Notes: generated by a model from the sequence alone, not told the origin. A stretch of DNA of 64,000 bases from Actinopolymorpha sp. NPDC004070 (GCF_040610475.1 NZ_JBEXMJ010000007.1:1-64000), one strand, 5' to 3'. Numbered from the stretch's first letter, positions 48,444 to 57,934 are shown. Numbers and translations: made by a program.

Positions 48444-49856
48444 ATGGGGACCACCCTTGCGGAGAAGTTGTGGGAGGAGCACGTCGTACGTCGGGGCGAG
48501 GGTGAGCCCGACCTCCTCTACATCGACCTCCACCTGGTCCACGAAGTCACCAGCCCGCAGGCGTTCGACGGACTGCGGCTCGCGGGCCGGCCGGTCCGGC
48601 GTCCCGACCTCACGATCGCCACCGAGGACCACAACGTCCCCACGGTCGACGTCGACCAGCCGATCGCCGACCCGGTTTCGCGTACGCAGGTGGAGACGCT
48701 GCGGCGCAACTGCGAGGAGTTCGGCATCCGGCTGCACCCGCTCGGGGACGCCGACCAGGGCATCGTGCACGTCGTCGGCCCGCAGCTGGGGCTCACCCAG
48801 CCCGGCACCACGGTGGTGTGCGGCGACTCCCACACCTCGACCCACGGCGCGTTCGGCGCGCTGGCGTTCGGGATCGGCACCAGTGAGGTCGAGCACGTGC
48901 TCGCCACCCAGACGCTGCCGCAGAGCCGGCCGAGGACGATGGCGGTCACCGTCGACGGTGAGCTGCCCGAGGGCGTCACGCCCAAGGACCTCGTGCTCGC
49001 GTTGATCGCGAAGGTCGGCACCGGCGGCGGTCAGGGCCACGTCGTGGAGTACCGCGGCGAGGCGTTCCGCACGATGTCGATGGAAGGCCGGATGACGGTC
49101 TGCAACATGTCCATCGAGTGGGGCGCCAAGGCCGGGCTGGTGGCACCCGACGAGACCACCTTCGCCTACCTGGAAGGGCGCCCGCACGCGCCGAAGGGCG
49201 CGGACTGGGATGCCGCGGTGGCCTACTGGAAGACGCTGCGCACCGACGACGACGCGGTCTTCGACCGCGAGGTCACCCTGGACGCCGGGTCCATCACGCC
49301 CTTCGTCACCTGGGGCACCAACCCCGGCCAGGGCGTCCCGCTCGGCGCGAGCGTGCCGAACCCCACCGACTTCGATGACCCCGACGCGCGGCGTTCGGCC
49401 GAGCGTGCGCTGGAGTACATGGGCCTCGCGGCCGGTACGCCGATGCGCGACATCGCCGTGGACACGGTGTTCCTGGGCTCGTGCACCAACGGCCGGATCG
49501 AGGACCTGCGCGCGGCCGCGGCCGTGGTGCGCGGACGCTCGGTGGCCGAAGGTGTACGCATGCTGGTCGTTCCGGGCTCGGGCCGGGTTCGCCTGCAGGC
49601 CGAGGACGAGGGCCTGGACGTGATCTTCAAGGAGGCCGGGGCCGAGTGGCGCGGCGCCGGATGCTCGATGTGTCTGGGTATGAACCCCGACCAGCTGGCA
49701 CCGGGCGAGCGCAGCGCCTCGACCTCCAACCGCAACTTCGAAGGCAGGCAGGGCAAGGGCGGCCGTACGCACCTCGTGTCCCCGCTGGTGGCCGCCGCGA
49801 CCGCGGTCGCGGGCCACCTCGCCGCACCCGCCGACCTGCCGTCCGTCACCGCCTGA
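48444..49856 (+). CDS. leuC: 3-isopropylmalate dehydratase, large subunit
   Basis: Isomerises 2- to 3-isopropylmalate in leucine synthesis and citramalate to 3-methylmalate in the CimA route. The protein has 470 residues. [4Fe-4S] ligands are the Cys in GSCTNGR and the two in GCSMCLGMN, and aconitase-family landmarks ATEDHNVP and [19 protein letters not shown] (cited by [12 protein letters not shown]) are present. AGGAGG at 48431-48436 sets ATG 48444. It is followed by leuD after 15 bases. Confidence 0.97.
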   Translation: MGTTLAEKLWEEHVVRRGEGEPDLLYIDLHLVHEVTSPQAFDGLRLAGRPVRRPDLTIATEDHNVPTVDVDQPIADPVSRTQVETLRRNCEEFGIRLHPLGDADQGIVHVVGPQLGLTQPGTTVVCGDSHTSTHGAFGALAFGIGTSEVEHVLATQTLPQSRPRTMAVTVDGELPEGVTPKDLVLALIAKVGTGGGQGHVVEYRGEAFRTMSMEGRMTVCNMSIEWGAKAGLVAPDETTFAYLEGRPHAPKGADWDAAVAYWKTLRTDDDAVFDREVTLDAGSITPFVTWGTNPGQGVPLGASVPNPTDFDDPDARRSAERALEYMGLAAGTPMRDIAVDTVFLGSCTNGRIEDLRAAAAVVRGRSVAEGVRMLVVPGSGRVRLQAEDEGLDVIFKEAGAEWRGAGCSMCLGMNPDQLAPGERSASTSNRNFEGRQGKGGRTHLVSPLVAAATAVAGHLAAPADLPSVTA

Positions 49857-49871
49857 CCGGGAGCACCCACC

Positions 49872-50483
49872 ATGGACAAGTTCACCTTGCACAGCGGCAA
49901 GGCGCTGCCCCTGCGCCGGGCCAACGTCGACACCGACCAGATCATCCCCGCCGTCTACCTCAAGCGGGTCACCCGTACCGGCTTCGGAGACGGGCTGTTC
50001 GCCGCGTGGCGCGGCGACCCCGACTTCGTACTCAACCGGCCCGAACACCAGGGCGCCTCGATCCTGGTCGCCGGCCCGGACTTCGGCACCGGATCCTCGC
50101 GTGAGCACGCCGTCTGGGCGTTGCAGGACGCGGGCTTCAAGGTCGTCCTCTCCTCCCGCTTCGGCGACATCTTCCGTGGCAACTCGGGCAAGGCCGGCCT
50201 GCTGGCCGCCCTGGTGGACCAGAAGGTGATCGAACGCCTGTGGGCATTGCTGGAGGAGGACCCGGACACCAAGGTGTCGGTCGACCTGGAGCACCGGCTG
50301 GTGCTCGCGGGCTCGGGCCCGGAGGCGATCCGGGAGTCCTTCGACATCGACGACTACACCCGCTGGCGGTTGCTGGAGGGCTTGGACGACATCGGGCTCA
50401 CCCTTTCCCACGTCACCGAGATCGACGCCTACGAAGCCCGTCGGCCCAGCTACAAGCCGACCACGTTGCCGGTGAGGACGTGA
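49872..50483 (+). CDS. leuD: 3-isopropylmalate dehydratase, small subunit
   Basis: Swivelling subunit (203 residues) that completes the LeuCD active site. Family segments are [19 protein letters not shown] (cited by [12 protein letters not shown]), [13 protein letters not shown] and [18 protein letters not shown] (cited by FGDIFRGN). GGGAG precedes the ATG. It is the end of the leuCD operon, closed by the hairpin at 50555. Confidence 0.97.
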   Translation: MDKFTLHSGKALPLRRANVDTDQIIPAVYLKRVTRTGFGDGLFAAWRGDPDFVLNRPEHQGASILVAGPDFGTGSSREHAVWALQDAGFKVVLSSRFGDIFRGNSGKAGLLAALVDQKVIERLWALLEEDPDTKVSVDLEHRLVLAGSGPEAIRESFDIDDYTRWRLLEGLDDIGLTLSHVTEIDAYEARRPSYKPTTLPVRT

Positions 50484-50554
50484 CGGCGAACGCCTTCCCC
50501 GGGGCGTGAAACCGGCCCTGACCGCAGGGACGGGCTCGTCCTGGGAACGCTTCC

Positions 50555-50600
50555 AGCCCGGTGCGGATGCCAGCGAAACTGGCTCCGCACCGGGCTTCTT
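50555..50600 (+). terminator. Long hairpin terminator after leuD
   Basis: AGCCCGGTGCGGA (50555-50567) pairs exactly with its complement at 50584-50596, and an inner GCCAG/CTGGC extends the stem around CGAAA with one bulged T. TCTTCG follows. Confidence 0.85.
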
Positions 50601-51127
50601 CGTGCAGTCGTGCGCGACATGCCGGGTGCGACACGCCGAAGCGAGAGAAGTCATCGCTGACTTTTTTTCAGATTTTCTCGACCGTCGGAGCATCCGCCGC
50701 GAACCGGCGGCGCCGCCCTTGCACGGTGAGGATCCCTGGCCCTACCGGGCGGCTGACGATCTTGTCGGCCGAGGGGGCGACCTGGGCGAATGCAGCTGTC
50801 GAGGTGGCGCTCAGGTCGGAACGCCGACCGGCCGACGACGCGACATGGACCGATGACGAGTACGCCAGATCCCAACCATGCAAGGGAGTTTCGGTACCGG
50901 CCCGGTCGACGTACTCGCACCGGCGGGCACTCCGGCCGCCGGGCCGCCCCGCCGGCGGAGGGCCTGGCGAGGGCCCAGGGAGGACGCCGCATCCCCAACC
51001 AGAGCAGGGGAGCGGCGGCCTGCCGGGACCGTGGTCAACTCGTCCGGACGGTGCGTACGGGCAGGCCTCAGGTGCGCGCGCAAGGGGCAGAATCCCCGTC
51101 GACGTTGGGAACCGATGGCGACGGTGA
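50601..51127. other. Gap upstream of hup without a supported gene
   Basis: About 530 bases between the leuD terminator and the hup promoter. Several frames are open on both strands, but none shows a ribosome binding site with a family-like or compositionally normal product. A run of seven T followed by CAG and TTTT at about 50663-50677 is unusual for this genome. I see no RNA gene. Confidence 0.4.
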
Positions 51128-51156
51128 TTGAGGAACGGCGCTACATTTCCTAACGT
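51128..51156 (+). promoter_or_regulatory. Putative hup promoter
   Basis: TTGAGG (51128-51133) and TAACGT (51151-51156), 17 bases apart, form a plausible sigma-70-type promoter. It lies 52 bases upstream of the hup start, which has a strong GGAGGGAAA ribosome binding site. Confidence 0.5.
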
Positions 51157-51207
51157 GCGCATGAACCGAGCGCAGGCTCGTATCAATCCCGTTCACGGAG
51201 GGAAACA

Positions 51208-51783
51208 GTGAACAAGTCCCAGCTGGTCGAGGTGCTCGCTTCGCGCTTCGACGACAACAAGAAGGATGCGCAGCACGCGCTCGAGTCCGTGATCGACACG
51301 ATCACTCGTGCTGTGGCGTCCGGAGAAAAGGTGGCGATCACCGGCTTCGGCGCGTTCGAGAAGATCGACCGTCCGGCCCGGATGGTCCGCAACCCCCGCA
51401 CGGGCGAGCGTAAGCGCGCCAAGAAGACGTCGGTGCCGAAGTTCCGCGCTGGTGCGGAGCTGAAGGCCGTCGTCTCCGGTGCAAAGAAGCTGCCGAAGCT
51501 CGCCGCGGCGAAGAAGACCACGACGACCGGCCGCGCCGGCACGAAGACCGCCGCCACCAAGGCCCCTGCGACGAAGACAGCAGCGAGCAAGGTCGCCGGC
51601 ACCAAGGCGCCGGCCAAGAGGCCGGCGGCGAAGAAGACCACGACGACCGGGCGCGCCGGCACCAAGGCCACGACCGCCAAGAAGACCACGGCCAAGAAGA
51701 CCACGGCCAAGAAGACCACGGGCACGGCGGCCAAGAAGGCCACCACCAAGCGGACTCCGGCCAAGCGCACCGCCAAGCGCTGA
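51208..51783 (+). CDS. hup: HU-family nucleoid protein with lysine-rich tail
   Basis: DNA-binding architectural protein of 191 residues. Residues 1-92 are a complete HU fold (MNKSQLVEVLASRF, GFGAFEKIDR, and the DNA arm VRNPRTGERKRAKKTSVPKF cited by RNPRTGE). Residues 93-191 form a histone-H1-like tail of Lys, Ala and Thr with two copies of KKTTTTGRAGTK and a run of KKTTA units. This two-part form (HupS/HupB-like) is typical of actinobacteria, where the tail binds DNA and is acetylated or methylated in relatives. The GTG start has a strong ribosome binding site. Confidence 0.95.
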   Translation: MNKSQLVEVLASRFDDNKKDAQHALESVIDTITRAVASGEKVAITGFGAFEKIDRPARMVRNPRTGERKRAKKTSVPKFRAGAELKAVVSGAKKLPKLAAAKKTTTTGRAGTKTAATKAPATKTAASKVAGTKAPAKRPAAKKTTTTGRAGTKATTAKKTTAKKTTAKKTTGTAAKKATTKRTPAKRTAKR

Positions 51784-51822
51784 CGGCGTTCCACCGGTCA
51801 CCGACCGGACCCGTGCAGGACA

Positions 51823-51863
51823 AAGCGAAGGGCCGATCCCCGCAGGGGCTCGGCCCTTCGCTT
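51823..51863. terminator. Hairpin terminator after hup (bidirectional)
   Basis: AAGCGAAGGGCCGA (51823-51836) pairs exactly with TCGGCCCTTCGCTT (51850-51863), with an inner CCCC/GGGG. It lies between convergent hup and the small cold-shock-like gene. Confidence 0.85.
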
Positions 51864-51901
51864 GCGTCTGCGCGAGATCGGTACGCCGGAAGTACGCCGG
51901 A

Positions 51902-52111
51902 TCAGTGCGGAAGCGTGTAGATGTGCAGCGAGCGCACCCGGGTCGCGGGCTCGTCCGGGGCTGTCAACTCCACCTGGACCCGTTGCCCGATCCGCAGATG
52001 GCGAAGGCCGCCGGGAAGGGCGGTCGCGTCGTACGGCAACTCGACGCCGTCGTCGGCCAGCACCGTGCCCGCGCGAGAGCCGGGGTCGAAGGTTCGCACC
52101 GTCGCCTGCAT
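51902..52111 (-). CDS. Small cold-shock-domain-like protein
   Basis: Protein of 69 residues. The sequence (MQATVRTFDPGSRAGTVLADDGVELPYDA, cited by VRTFDPGSRAGTVLADDG) follows the first strands of an OB-fold cold-shock domain, and LRIGQRVQVEL and RVRSLHIYTL complete the barrel. The aromatic RNA-binding motifs of classical CspA are not present. The ATG at 52109-52111 gives a compact single domain. Possibly a nucleic-acid-binding protein; the role is unknown. Confidence 0.65.
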   Translation of the reverse strand: MQATVRTFDPGSRAGTVLADDGVELPYDATALPGGLRHLRIGQRVQVELTAPDEPATRVRSLHIYTLPH

Positions 52112-52142
52112 GACCGGCAGCCTAGGGCATCCGGTCCGGTTG

Positions 52143-52841
52143 TCAGGAGGTTCCGGTCTCCGCCACCGGGTCGCCGGCCCGCGCCATCGCCGCCAGGGCT
52201 GTCCGGGTCCGCGGCCCGACGCCCAGATCCCTGGCCTGGTGGAGATCCGCGCCGGTGTCGACGTCGCGGCGTACTGACGTGATCGGCACCGGGGTGAGCT
52301 CGACGGCGCCGGCGTCGAGATGTGCTCGGCGCGACGGCCCGCCGAACCGCGGCGCGAACTCCACGCCCGGCGCCGCGCAGTACAGCGTCGTGCCCACACC
52401 CGCGGCGTCCGGGACGAACGACGTCGGCCAGGCCGTCGCGGCGTCGAGCGCTGTCGTCAGCTCGTTCGGCCGCAGGGCAGGAAGATCGGCAAGCATCGCG
52501 GCGACGGCGGCGCCGGGGCGGCGCGAACGCGCCAGCCGGGCACCGTGCAGCAGTGCGGCGTTCAGCCCGGCCGCGGGTTCGTCGGTGACGACGACCGCGC
52601 CCACTCCGGCCAGCACCTCGGCGAGCTCACGGTCGGGAGTGATCGCCAACAGTTCGACCACTCGTGGGCACGCGAGGGCTGCGGTGATGGTGTCGATCGC
52701 CATCGCCTGGGCGAGTTCGGTCCGATGCCCACCAGCGAACGGTGCGAGCCGGGACTTTCCGACCGCCGCCGGTTTCACGGGCACCACCAGGCTCCAGCCG
52801 ATGGAACCGGCCGGCGCCACGGGACGTTCATGCGTTGACAT
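52143..52841 (-). CDS. cofC: Phospholactate/phosphoenolpyruvate guanylyltransferase (F420 synthesis)
   Basis: Nucleotidyltransferase of 232 residues that activates a phosphorylated three-carbon acid with GTP for coenzyme F420 synthesis. The N-terminal motif VVPVKPAAVGKSRLAP holds the GTP-binding loop, MLADLPALRP is the metal-binding DxP segment, and DAAGVGTTLYCAAP and RFGGPSRRAHLDAGA complete the CofC/FbiD pattern. The start is taken at ATG 52839-52841. It is divergent from plsC. Whether it uses phospholactate or phosphoenolpyruvate cannot be told from sequence. Confidence 0.88.
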   Translation of the reverse strand: MSTHERPVAPAGSIGWSLVVPVKPAAVGKSRLAPFAGGHRTELAQAMAIDTITAALACPRVVELLAITPDRELAEVLAGVGAVVVTDEPAAGLNAALLHGARLARSRRPGAAVAAMLADLPALRPNELTTALDAATAWPTSFVPDAAGVGTTLYCAAPGVEFAPRFGGPSRRAHLDAGAVELTPVPITSVRRDVDTGADLHQARDLGVGPRTRTALAAMARAGDPVAETGTS

Positions 52842-52998
52842 CGCTCCGATCCTCTCAGCCTCGGGCAAGTGACCCCGACCCGCCGGTCGACACCGGTTGC
52901 CGCGTACTTCACACTTTGGCAAGCGGCGCGGCCGGGGAGCCGACGGCCGACGGCAGCTCAGCTACCTCACGTTGGTGAGGATCGACGAGGAGGACAGC

Positions 52999-53751
52999 GT
53001 GCCCCTGCCCCGCACCGGTCGGGCCTACGACATCGCGGTCGGCACCATTCGACCGGCCATGGTGGCTTTCACCAGGCGTGACTGGCGGGGTGGCGAACAC
53101 ATCCCACGCGAGGGCGGTTTCGTCGCGGTCACCAACCATCTGTCCTACTTCGACCCGATCGCGCTCGGGCACTTCCTGCACGACCAGGGACGCGCGGTTC
53201 GCTTTCTCGCCAAGGCGAGCCTGTTCGACGTCCCGGTGGTGGGCCGGTTCCTGCGGTCTGCCGGGCAGATCCCCGTGCACCGGGAGAAGCGCACCGCGGG
53301 CGACGCACTCAAGGAAGCCTGCCAGGCGGTCGATCGCGGCGAGTGCGTCGTCGTCTACCCCGAGGGAACGATCACCCGGGACCCCGACCTGTGGCCGATG
53401 ATCGGCAAGACGGGTGCGGTGCGAATCGCCTTGCGTACTGGATGTGAGATCGTTCCCATCGCCCAGTGGGGTGCGCAGGACGTGTTGCTCCCGTACGCCA
53501 AGATCCCCCGGTTGCTGCCCCGCAAGACGATGCGGATGCAGGCAGGCCCGGCGTTCGACCTGTCCGCCTACCGCGACGTCCCGTTCACGCCCTCGCTGTT
53601 GAAGAAGGCCACCAACGAGCTGATGGATGTTCTCACCCGGATGGTGGCGGGCCTGCGGCACGAGTCCCCGCCGGCCGCGCGGTTCGATCCGGGCAAGACG
53701 GACCTGCCCAGCATCGGCAACCCCTACAAGCGGCGGACCTCGAGGACGTGA
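52999..53751 (+). CDS. plsC: 1-acyl-sn-glycerol-3-phosphate acyltransferase
   Basis: Membrane-associated acyltransferase of 250 residues for phosphatidic acid synthesis. The catalytic motif is NHLSYFD (His47, Asp52), with YPEGTI and the basic REKR segment as substrate-binding blocks. GTG 52999 follows GAGGAGG at 52987-52993, which decides the start over upstream in-frame codons. A CCTCAC/GTGAGG hairpin (52965-52980) stands just before. gpsA follows after 7 bases, so the two phospholipid genes form an operon. Confidence 0.9.
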   Translation: MPLPRTGRAYDIAVGTIRPAMVAFTRRDWRGGEHIPREGGFVAVTNHLSYFDPIALGHFLHDQGRAVRFLAKASLFDVPVVGRFLRSAGQIPVHREKRTAGDALKEACQAVDRGECVVVYPEGTITRDPDLWPMIGKTGAVRIALRTGCEIVPIAQWGAQDVLLPYAKIPRLLPRKTMRMQAGPAFDLSAYRDVPFTPSLLKKATNELMDVLTRMVAGLRHESPPAARFDPGKTDLPSIGNPYKRRTSRT

Positions 53752-53758
53752 CCTTCGC

Positions 53759-54766
53759 ATGACCCGGGCGGCGGTTCTCGGCGCAGGTTCCTGGGGCACG
53801 GCCTTCGCGCTGGTGCTCGCCGACGCGGGGGCGACCGTCGGCCTGTGGGCCCGGCGGCGGACACTCGTCGAGACGATGACGGCCCGGCGGGAGAACCCGG
53901 ACTACCTGCCGGGGGTGCGGTTGCCGGCGGCGGTGACCGCGACCGCGGACGTCGAAGCGGTGTTGGCCGGAGCGCACCACGTGTTCCTCGCCGTACCCGC
54001 GCAGGAGCTGCGTTCCCACCTCACCCGGTGGGCGCCGCTCGTTCCCGCCGGCGCGGTGCTGGTCAGCCTGGCCAAGGGCGTCGAACTCCACTCCGGCAAG
54101 CGGATGAGCGAGGTGATCGCCGAGGCTGCCGGGGTTCCGCCCGAGCGGGTCGCCGTCGTCACCGGTCCCAACCTCGCCCGCGAGGTGGCCGAACGGCAGC
54201 CGGCGGCGAGCGTCGTCGCGTCCGTGGACGCCGACGTCGCGACGCGACTGCAGCAGGTGTGTCACTCACCGGCGTTCCGGCCGTACACCAACACCGACGT
54301 CGTGGGGTGCGAGCTCGCGGGCGCGGCGAAGAACGTCATCGCGCTCGCGGTCGGAGTCGCCGCGGGGCGGGGGTTCGGCGACAACACCCGGGCCTCGCTC
54401 ATCACCCGCGGACTGGCCGAGGTGACCCGGCTCGGGGTGGCCCTGGGTGCGAACCCGCACACTTTCGCGGGACTGGCCGGACTGGGCGACCTGGTGGCCA
54501 CCTGCAGCTCCCCGCTGTCGCGCAACCGTCAGCTCGGCGAAGCCCTGGGGGAGGGGCGTACGGTCGCCGAGGCCCGCGCGGGCAGCCGTCAGGTCGCCGA
54601 GGGCGTACGCACCTGCGCGGCGCTGCTGGAGCTCGCCGGCCGGCACCGGGTGGAGATGCCGGTCGCCGAGCACGTGACCCGCGTCGTCCGCGGTGAGCTG
54701 TCACCCTCGCACCTGATCGCCAGCCTGGTCAGTCGCGGCGCGAAGCCCGAGCGCCACGGCTGGTGA
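53759..54766 (+). CDS. gpsA: Glycerol-3-phosphate dehydrogenase [NAD(P)+]
   Basis: Makes sn-glycerol-3-phosphate for phospholipids from dihydroxyacetone phosphate. The protein has 335 residues. The dinucleotide loop is GAGSWGTAFA, the substrate region GPNLAREVAE, and the catalytic Lys lies in GAAKNVIALAVG with GDNTRASLITRG after it. It directly follows plsC, which uses the product after acylation. ATG 53759. Confidence 0.95.
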   Translation: MTRAAVLGAGSWGTAFALVLADAGATVGLWARRRTLVETMTARRENPDYLPGVRLPAAVTATADVEAVLAGAHHVFLAVPAQELRSHLTRWAPLVPAGAVLVSLAKGVELHSGKRMSEVIAEAAGVPPERVAVVTGPNLAREVAERQPAASVVASVDADVATRLQQVCHSPAFRPYTNTDVVGCELAGAAKNVIALAVGVAAGRGFGDNTRASLITRGLAEVTRLGVALGANPHTFAGLAGLGDLVATCSSPLSRNRQLGEALGEGRTVAEARAGSRQVAEGVRTCAALLELAGRHRVEMPVAEHVTRVVRGELSPSHLIASLVSRGAKPERHGW

Positions 54767-54806
54767 TTCTCAAACCGGTGTCGGGACCGGCGTCCCAACC
54801 GGCGTC

Positions 54807-56060
54807 TCAACCGGCGTCGGGACTGACGGCCGTCAGGGCCGCGGACAGGTCGGCCCACAGGTCCTCGACGTCCTCCACGCCGACGCTGAGCCGCACCAGG
54901 TTGTCGGGAATCGTGGCGCTCTCACCCGCCCACCGGCGCCGGCGTTCCAGCGTCGACTCGACGCCACCGAGACTGGTCGCGCGCACCCACAGCCTGGTCG
55001 CCGCTGTGAGCGCCTCGGCGGCCTCGGCGCCTCCGCGTACCTCCACCGCGATGATCGCGCCGTACGCGGTCATCTGGGCGGTCGCACGGGTGTGGCCGGG
55101 ATCGTCGCGCAGCCCGGGGTACCGCACCCGTTCCACTGCCGGGTGCTGGGCCAGCCGGTGTGCCAGCACGGCGGCGTTGGCGCATGCCCGCTCGACCCGC
55201 AGGGGGAGAGTGCGCAGTCCCCGCAGGGCCAGCCAGGTCTCGAACGCACCGGGTGTGGAGCCGAGCTTGCGGCGCCGGGAGTCCAGCAGGTCGTACAGCT
55301 CGTTGCCGCGCTCGGTCGGGGCGGTCACCAGCGCACCGAGCACCAGGTCGCTGTGGCCGGCGAGGTACTTCGTCGCCGAGTGCAGCACGACGTCCGCGCC
55401 GTACTCCAGCGGCCGCTGCAGCATCGGCGTCGCGAACGTGTTGTCGACCACCACCGCCGCACCGGCCTCGCGGGCGCCCGCGCACAGGGCGGGCAGGTCG
55501 GCGACCTCCAGCGCGGGGTTGGTGGGCGACTCCAGGATCACCAGGTCGGCGCCGGGCAGCAGCGCCAGCGTGCCCTCGGTGTCGGCGACGTCGACCAGCG
55601 GCGCGGCGCTGAGCCGGCCGGACTCCACCAGGTCGGCCAGCTGCCCGACCGTGCCGAGGTAGGCGTGCCGGGGCGCGACCACCACACCACCGACCGGCAC
55701 CAGGTCGAGCACCGTGGCCACCGCCGCCAGGCCCGACGGGAAGGCCAGCGCCCGGCCGCCCTCCAGGGCGCCCAGCACCTCCTCGAACGCCGACCAGGTG
55801 GGGTTGGCGTACCGGCCGTACTCCAGTTCTCCGCCGGCGACGTAGGTGGAGGCGAGCACCACCGGCGGGTTCAGCGGCTGGTCCGGTTCGTGTGGTGGCC
55901 GGCCGGCGGTGACCGCCACCGTGTCCAGGCCGAGTGCGGGTGCCTCCGGCGGCCGGTCGGGCGACCGCGACTGGGACTCTTCCGGCGACTGCGCCATCGG
56001 CGTGGACTGGGACGGGGCCGGCGGCTGCTCCGGCGTTGCGTGCTCCTCGAAGTCGGACAT
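54807..56060 (-). CDS. Cys/Met metabolism PLP enzyme (cystathionine gamma-lyase/synthase type)
   Basis: PLP-dependent enzyme of 417 residues. A polar N-terminal tail (1-42) precedes the fold. The PLP Lys lies in LHSATKYLAGHSD (about residue 228), and YGRYANPTWSAFEE, FPSGLAAV, ESPTNP and VVDNTFATP are the family blocks. Cystathionine gamma-lyase or gamma-synthase activity is most likely, but methionine gamma-lyase cannot be excluded. Four ACCGGCGTC-like repeats (54776-54820) lie at its 3' end, and it is convergent with gpsA. Confidence 0.85.
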   Translation of the reverse strand: MSDFEEHATPEQPPAPSQSTPMAQSPEESQSRSPDRPPEAPALGLDTVAVTAGRPPHEPDQPLNPPVVLASTYVAGGELEYGRYANPTWSAFEEVLGALEGGRALAFPSGLAAVATVLDLVPVGGVVVAPRHAYLGTVGQLADLVESGRLSAAPLVDVADTEGTLALLPGADLVILESPTNPALEVADLPALCAGAREAGAAVVVDNTFATPMLQRPLEYGADVVLHSATKYLAGHSDLVLGALVTAPTERGNELYDLLDSRRRKLGSTPGAFETWLALRGLRTLPLRVERACANAAVLAHRLAQHPAVERVRYPGLRDDPGHTRATAQMTAYGAIIAVEVRGGAEAAEALTAATRLWVRATSLGGVESTLERRRRWAGESATIPDNLVRLSVGVEDVEDLWADLSAALTAVSPDAG

Positions 56061-56121
56061 ACGCCGATTCTTCCCGAGACGTGGCCGGGCTGACCGGTCA
56101 GCGCCTGATGTCGGCGACCGG

Positions 56122-56127
56122 TAGGGT
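56122..56127 (+). promoter_or_regulatory. -10 element for a possibly leaderless ddl transcript
   Basis: TAGGGT ends 7 bases before the chosen GTG start, which lacks a ribosome binding site. This spacing fits a leaderless transcript, as is common in actinobacteria. Confidence 0.4.
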
Positions 56128-56134
56128 CAGGCCG

Positions 56135-57298
56135 GTGAGCGAGTACGAGCGGGGTCCGCAGGCGGGTGCAGACCCGTCCGCGCGGGCCGGACGCAAGCCC
56201 CGGGTGGCCGTCGTCTTCGGCGGCCGCAGCTCCGAGCATGCCGTGTCGTGCGCGACCGCCGGCAGCGTGTTGCGGGCGCTGGACCGGGAGCGCTACGACG
56301 TCATCCCCGTCGGCATCACCGTCGACGGCCGCTGGGTGCTGGAGACGGACGATCCGGAGCGGCTCGCGATCGGGGCGGGCAGGTTGCCCGAGGTCGACGA
56401 GAAGGGCACCGCCGTGGTGCTCGCCAACGACCGCGGCGGTGAGCTGGTGTCGCTCGACCCGGCCACGGTGCCCGGCACCCTCGGCGAGGTCGACGTCGTC
56501 TTCCCCTTGCTGCACGGGCCGTTCGGTGAGGACGGCACGCTCCAGGGCCTGCTGGAGATGGCCGACGTCCGCTACGTCGGCGCCGGTGTGCTCGCCAGCG
56601 CGGTCGCCATGGACAAGCACTTCGCCAAGCTCGTCTTCTCCGGACAGGGCTTCCCGGTGGTGCCGTACACGCTGCTGAAGCCGGGTGCGTGGGCCGCCGA
56701 CCAGGCCGCGTGCGAGGAGGCGGTCGCCTCCCTCGGCTACCCGGTCTTCGTCAAGCCCACCCGCGGCGGCTCAAGCATCGGCATCACCAAGGTGAGCCGT
56801 CCGCAGGACCTCGGCGAGGCGGTGGAGAAGGCCGCGGCGCACGACCCCAAGGTGCTCGTGGAGGCAGCGGTCGAGGGTGCCCGGGAGATCGAGTGCGGCG
56901 TGCTCGAGAGCCTCGACGGCGGCCCGCCGCGGGCCAGCGCTGTCGCGGAGATCCGGTACGGCACGGAGTACGAGTTCTACGACTTCGAGGCGAAGTACCT
57001 CGACGACGAGCGGCACGTCGACCTGGCGCTGCCGGCGCCCCTGGACGAGAAGTCCACCCGGCAGGTGCAGGACATCGCGGTGCGGGCGTTCGAGGCGCTG
57101 GGCGCCGAGGGCCTGGCCCGGGTCGACTTCTTCCTCCGGGGCGACGGCACACTCCTGCTGAACGAGATCAACACCATGCCGGGGTTCACGCCGTACTCCA
57201 TGTTCCCGCGGATGTGGGCCGCCAGCGGGGTCGACTACGCCGCCCTGTGCGACCATCTGATCCAGCTCGCTCTGCGCAGACCGACCGGCCTGCGCTGA
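56135..57298 (+). CDS. ddl: D-alanine-D-alanine ligase
   Basis: ATP-grasp ligase making the D-Ala-D-Ala end of the peptidoglycan stem. The protein has 387 residues. Landmarks are VVFGGRSSEHAVS, LLHGPFGEDGTLQG, VKPTRGGSSIGI, the metal region LLLNEINTMPGFTPYSMFP (cited by NEINTMPGFT). I chose GTG 56135 because TAGGGT sits at -10 spacing; an in-frame ATG at 56108 is the alternative. No features of a D-Ala-D-Lac ligase are evident, so the VanW gene at 46192 does not indicate a van cluster. Confidence 0.93.
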   Translation: MSEYERGPQAGADPSARAGRKPRVAVVFGGRSSEHAVSCATAGSVLRALDRERYDVIPVGITVDGRWVLETDDPERLAIGAGRLPEVDEKGTAVVLANDRGGELVSLDPATVPGTLGEVDVVFPLLHGPFGEDGTLQGLLEMADVRYVGAGVLASAVAMDKHFAKLVFSGQGFPVVPYTLLKPGAWAADQAACEEAVASLGYPVFVKPTRGGSSIGITKVSRPQDLGEAVEKAAAHDPKVLVEAAVEGAREIECGVLESLDGGPPRASAVAEIRYGTEYEFYDFEAKYLDDERHVDLALPAPLDEKSTRQVQDIAVRAFEALGAEGLARVDFFLRGDGTLLLNEINTMPGFTPYSMFPRMWAASGVDYAALCDHLIQLALRRPTGLR

Positions 57299-57457
57299 CC
57301 CCACCGCCGACCCGGCGGCTCGCGATGGGCCCGGCTTCGCCCGGGACGTACGCAGCGCCTCGGGCGAGCTGAGGACGAGGGGTCCCCTGACGCACGGCCA
57401 CCGCGTCGGGGGATCCCTGCGGTGTACCTGAGGGATTCGCCGCGGGCCGCTGTTGGG

Positions 57458-57934
57458 TCACACGCAGGACTTACGGGCGGGGACCGCCTTCCGGACGGCC
57501 TCCGCGACGTCCACCAGTGCGTTCGACGGCGGTTGGTACGCCGTCGGCACCGACACCTCGACGTAGGCGTCCCGGCCGACGGTGGTGAAGATGTAGCCCC
57601 GGGTGGCGCGTTCGGAGAACCACCCGACGCCGTCGATCACCAGGCACTCCGAGGCGGCCCGCAGCTTCGCCGGGCGGTCCACGCCGCAGCGCAGCAGGAT
57701 CGGCGGATCGCCCCACGCCGCGGCGTTGCCGGAGGACGGCTGCACCACGCGCGCCGACTCGCCCAGCACCTTCGTGGGCAGGGCGGTGAAAAGCCTTCGG
57801 CAGGCGGCTTCGGCAGTACCGGTCGGGTGCGGCGGCTCGACACGCACGGTCGGTTCGCCGCAGCCGGCCGCGAGCAGGCAGAGCGCGGTGAGTGCGGCGA
57901 ACGACGCGAGCAACCGGGACGGTGGCCGGATCAG
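57458..57934 (-). CDS. DUF3515 lipoprotein
   Basis: Protein of about 158 residues with a lipoprotein signal: IRPPSRLLASFAALTALCLLAAGC, cited by its lipobox LLAAGC (Cys at about 25). The mature part matches the DUF3515 outline (AACRRLFTALPTKVLG, WGDPPILLRCGV, VDGVGWFSE, YQPPSNALVDV). No ATG or GTG fits; the proposed CTG at 57932-57934 overlaps the stop of the upstream RAM-domain gene, with GGTGGT before it. A TTG 24 bases further in would remove the basic n-region. Function unknown. Confidence 0.7.
   Translation of the reverse strand: MIRPPSRLLASFAALTALCLLAAGCGEPTVRVEPPHPTGTAEAACRRLFTALPTKVLGESARVVQPSSGNAAAWGDPPILLRCGVDRPAKLRAASECLVIDGVGWFSERATRGYIFTTVGRDAYVEVSVPTAYQPPSNALVDVAEAVRKAVPARKSCV

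Noticed and set aside
50668..51186. Minus-strand ORFs between leuD and hup
   Set aside because: No family features and no start signals; they also cover the hup promoter.
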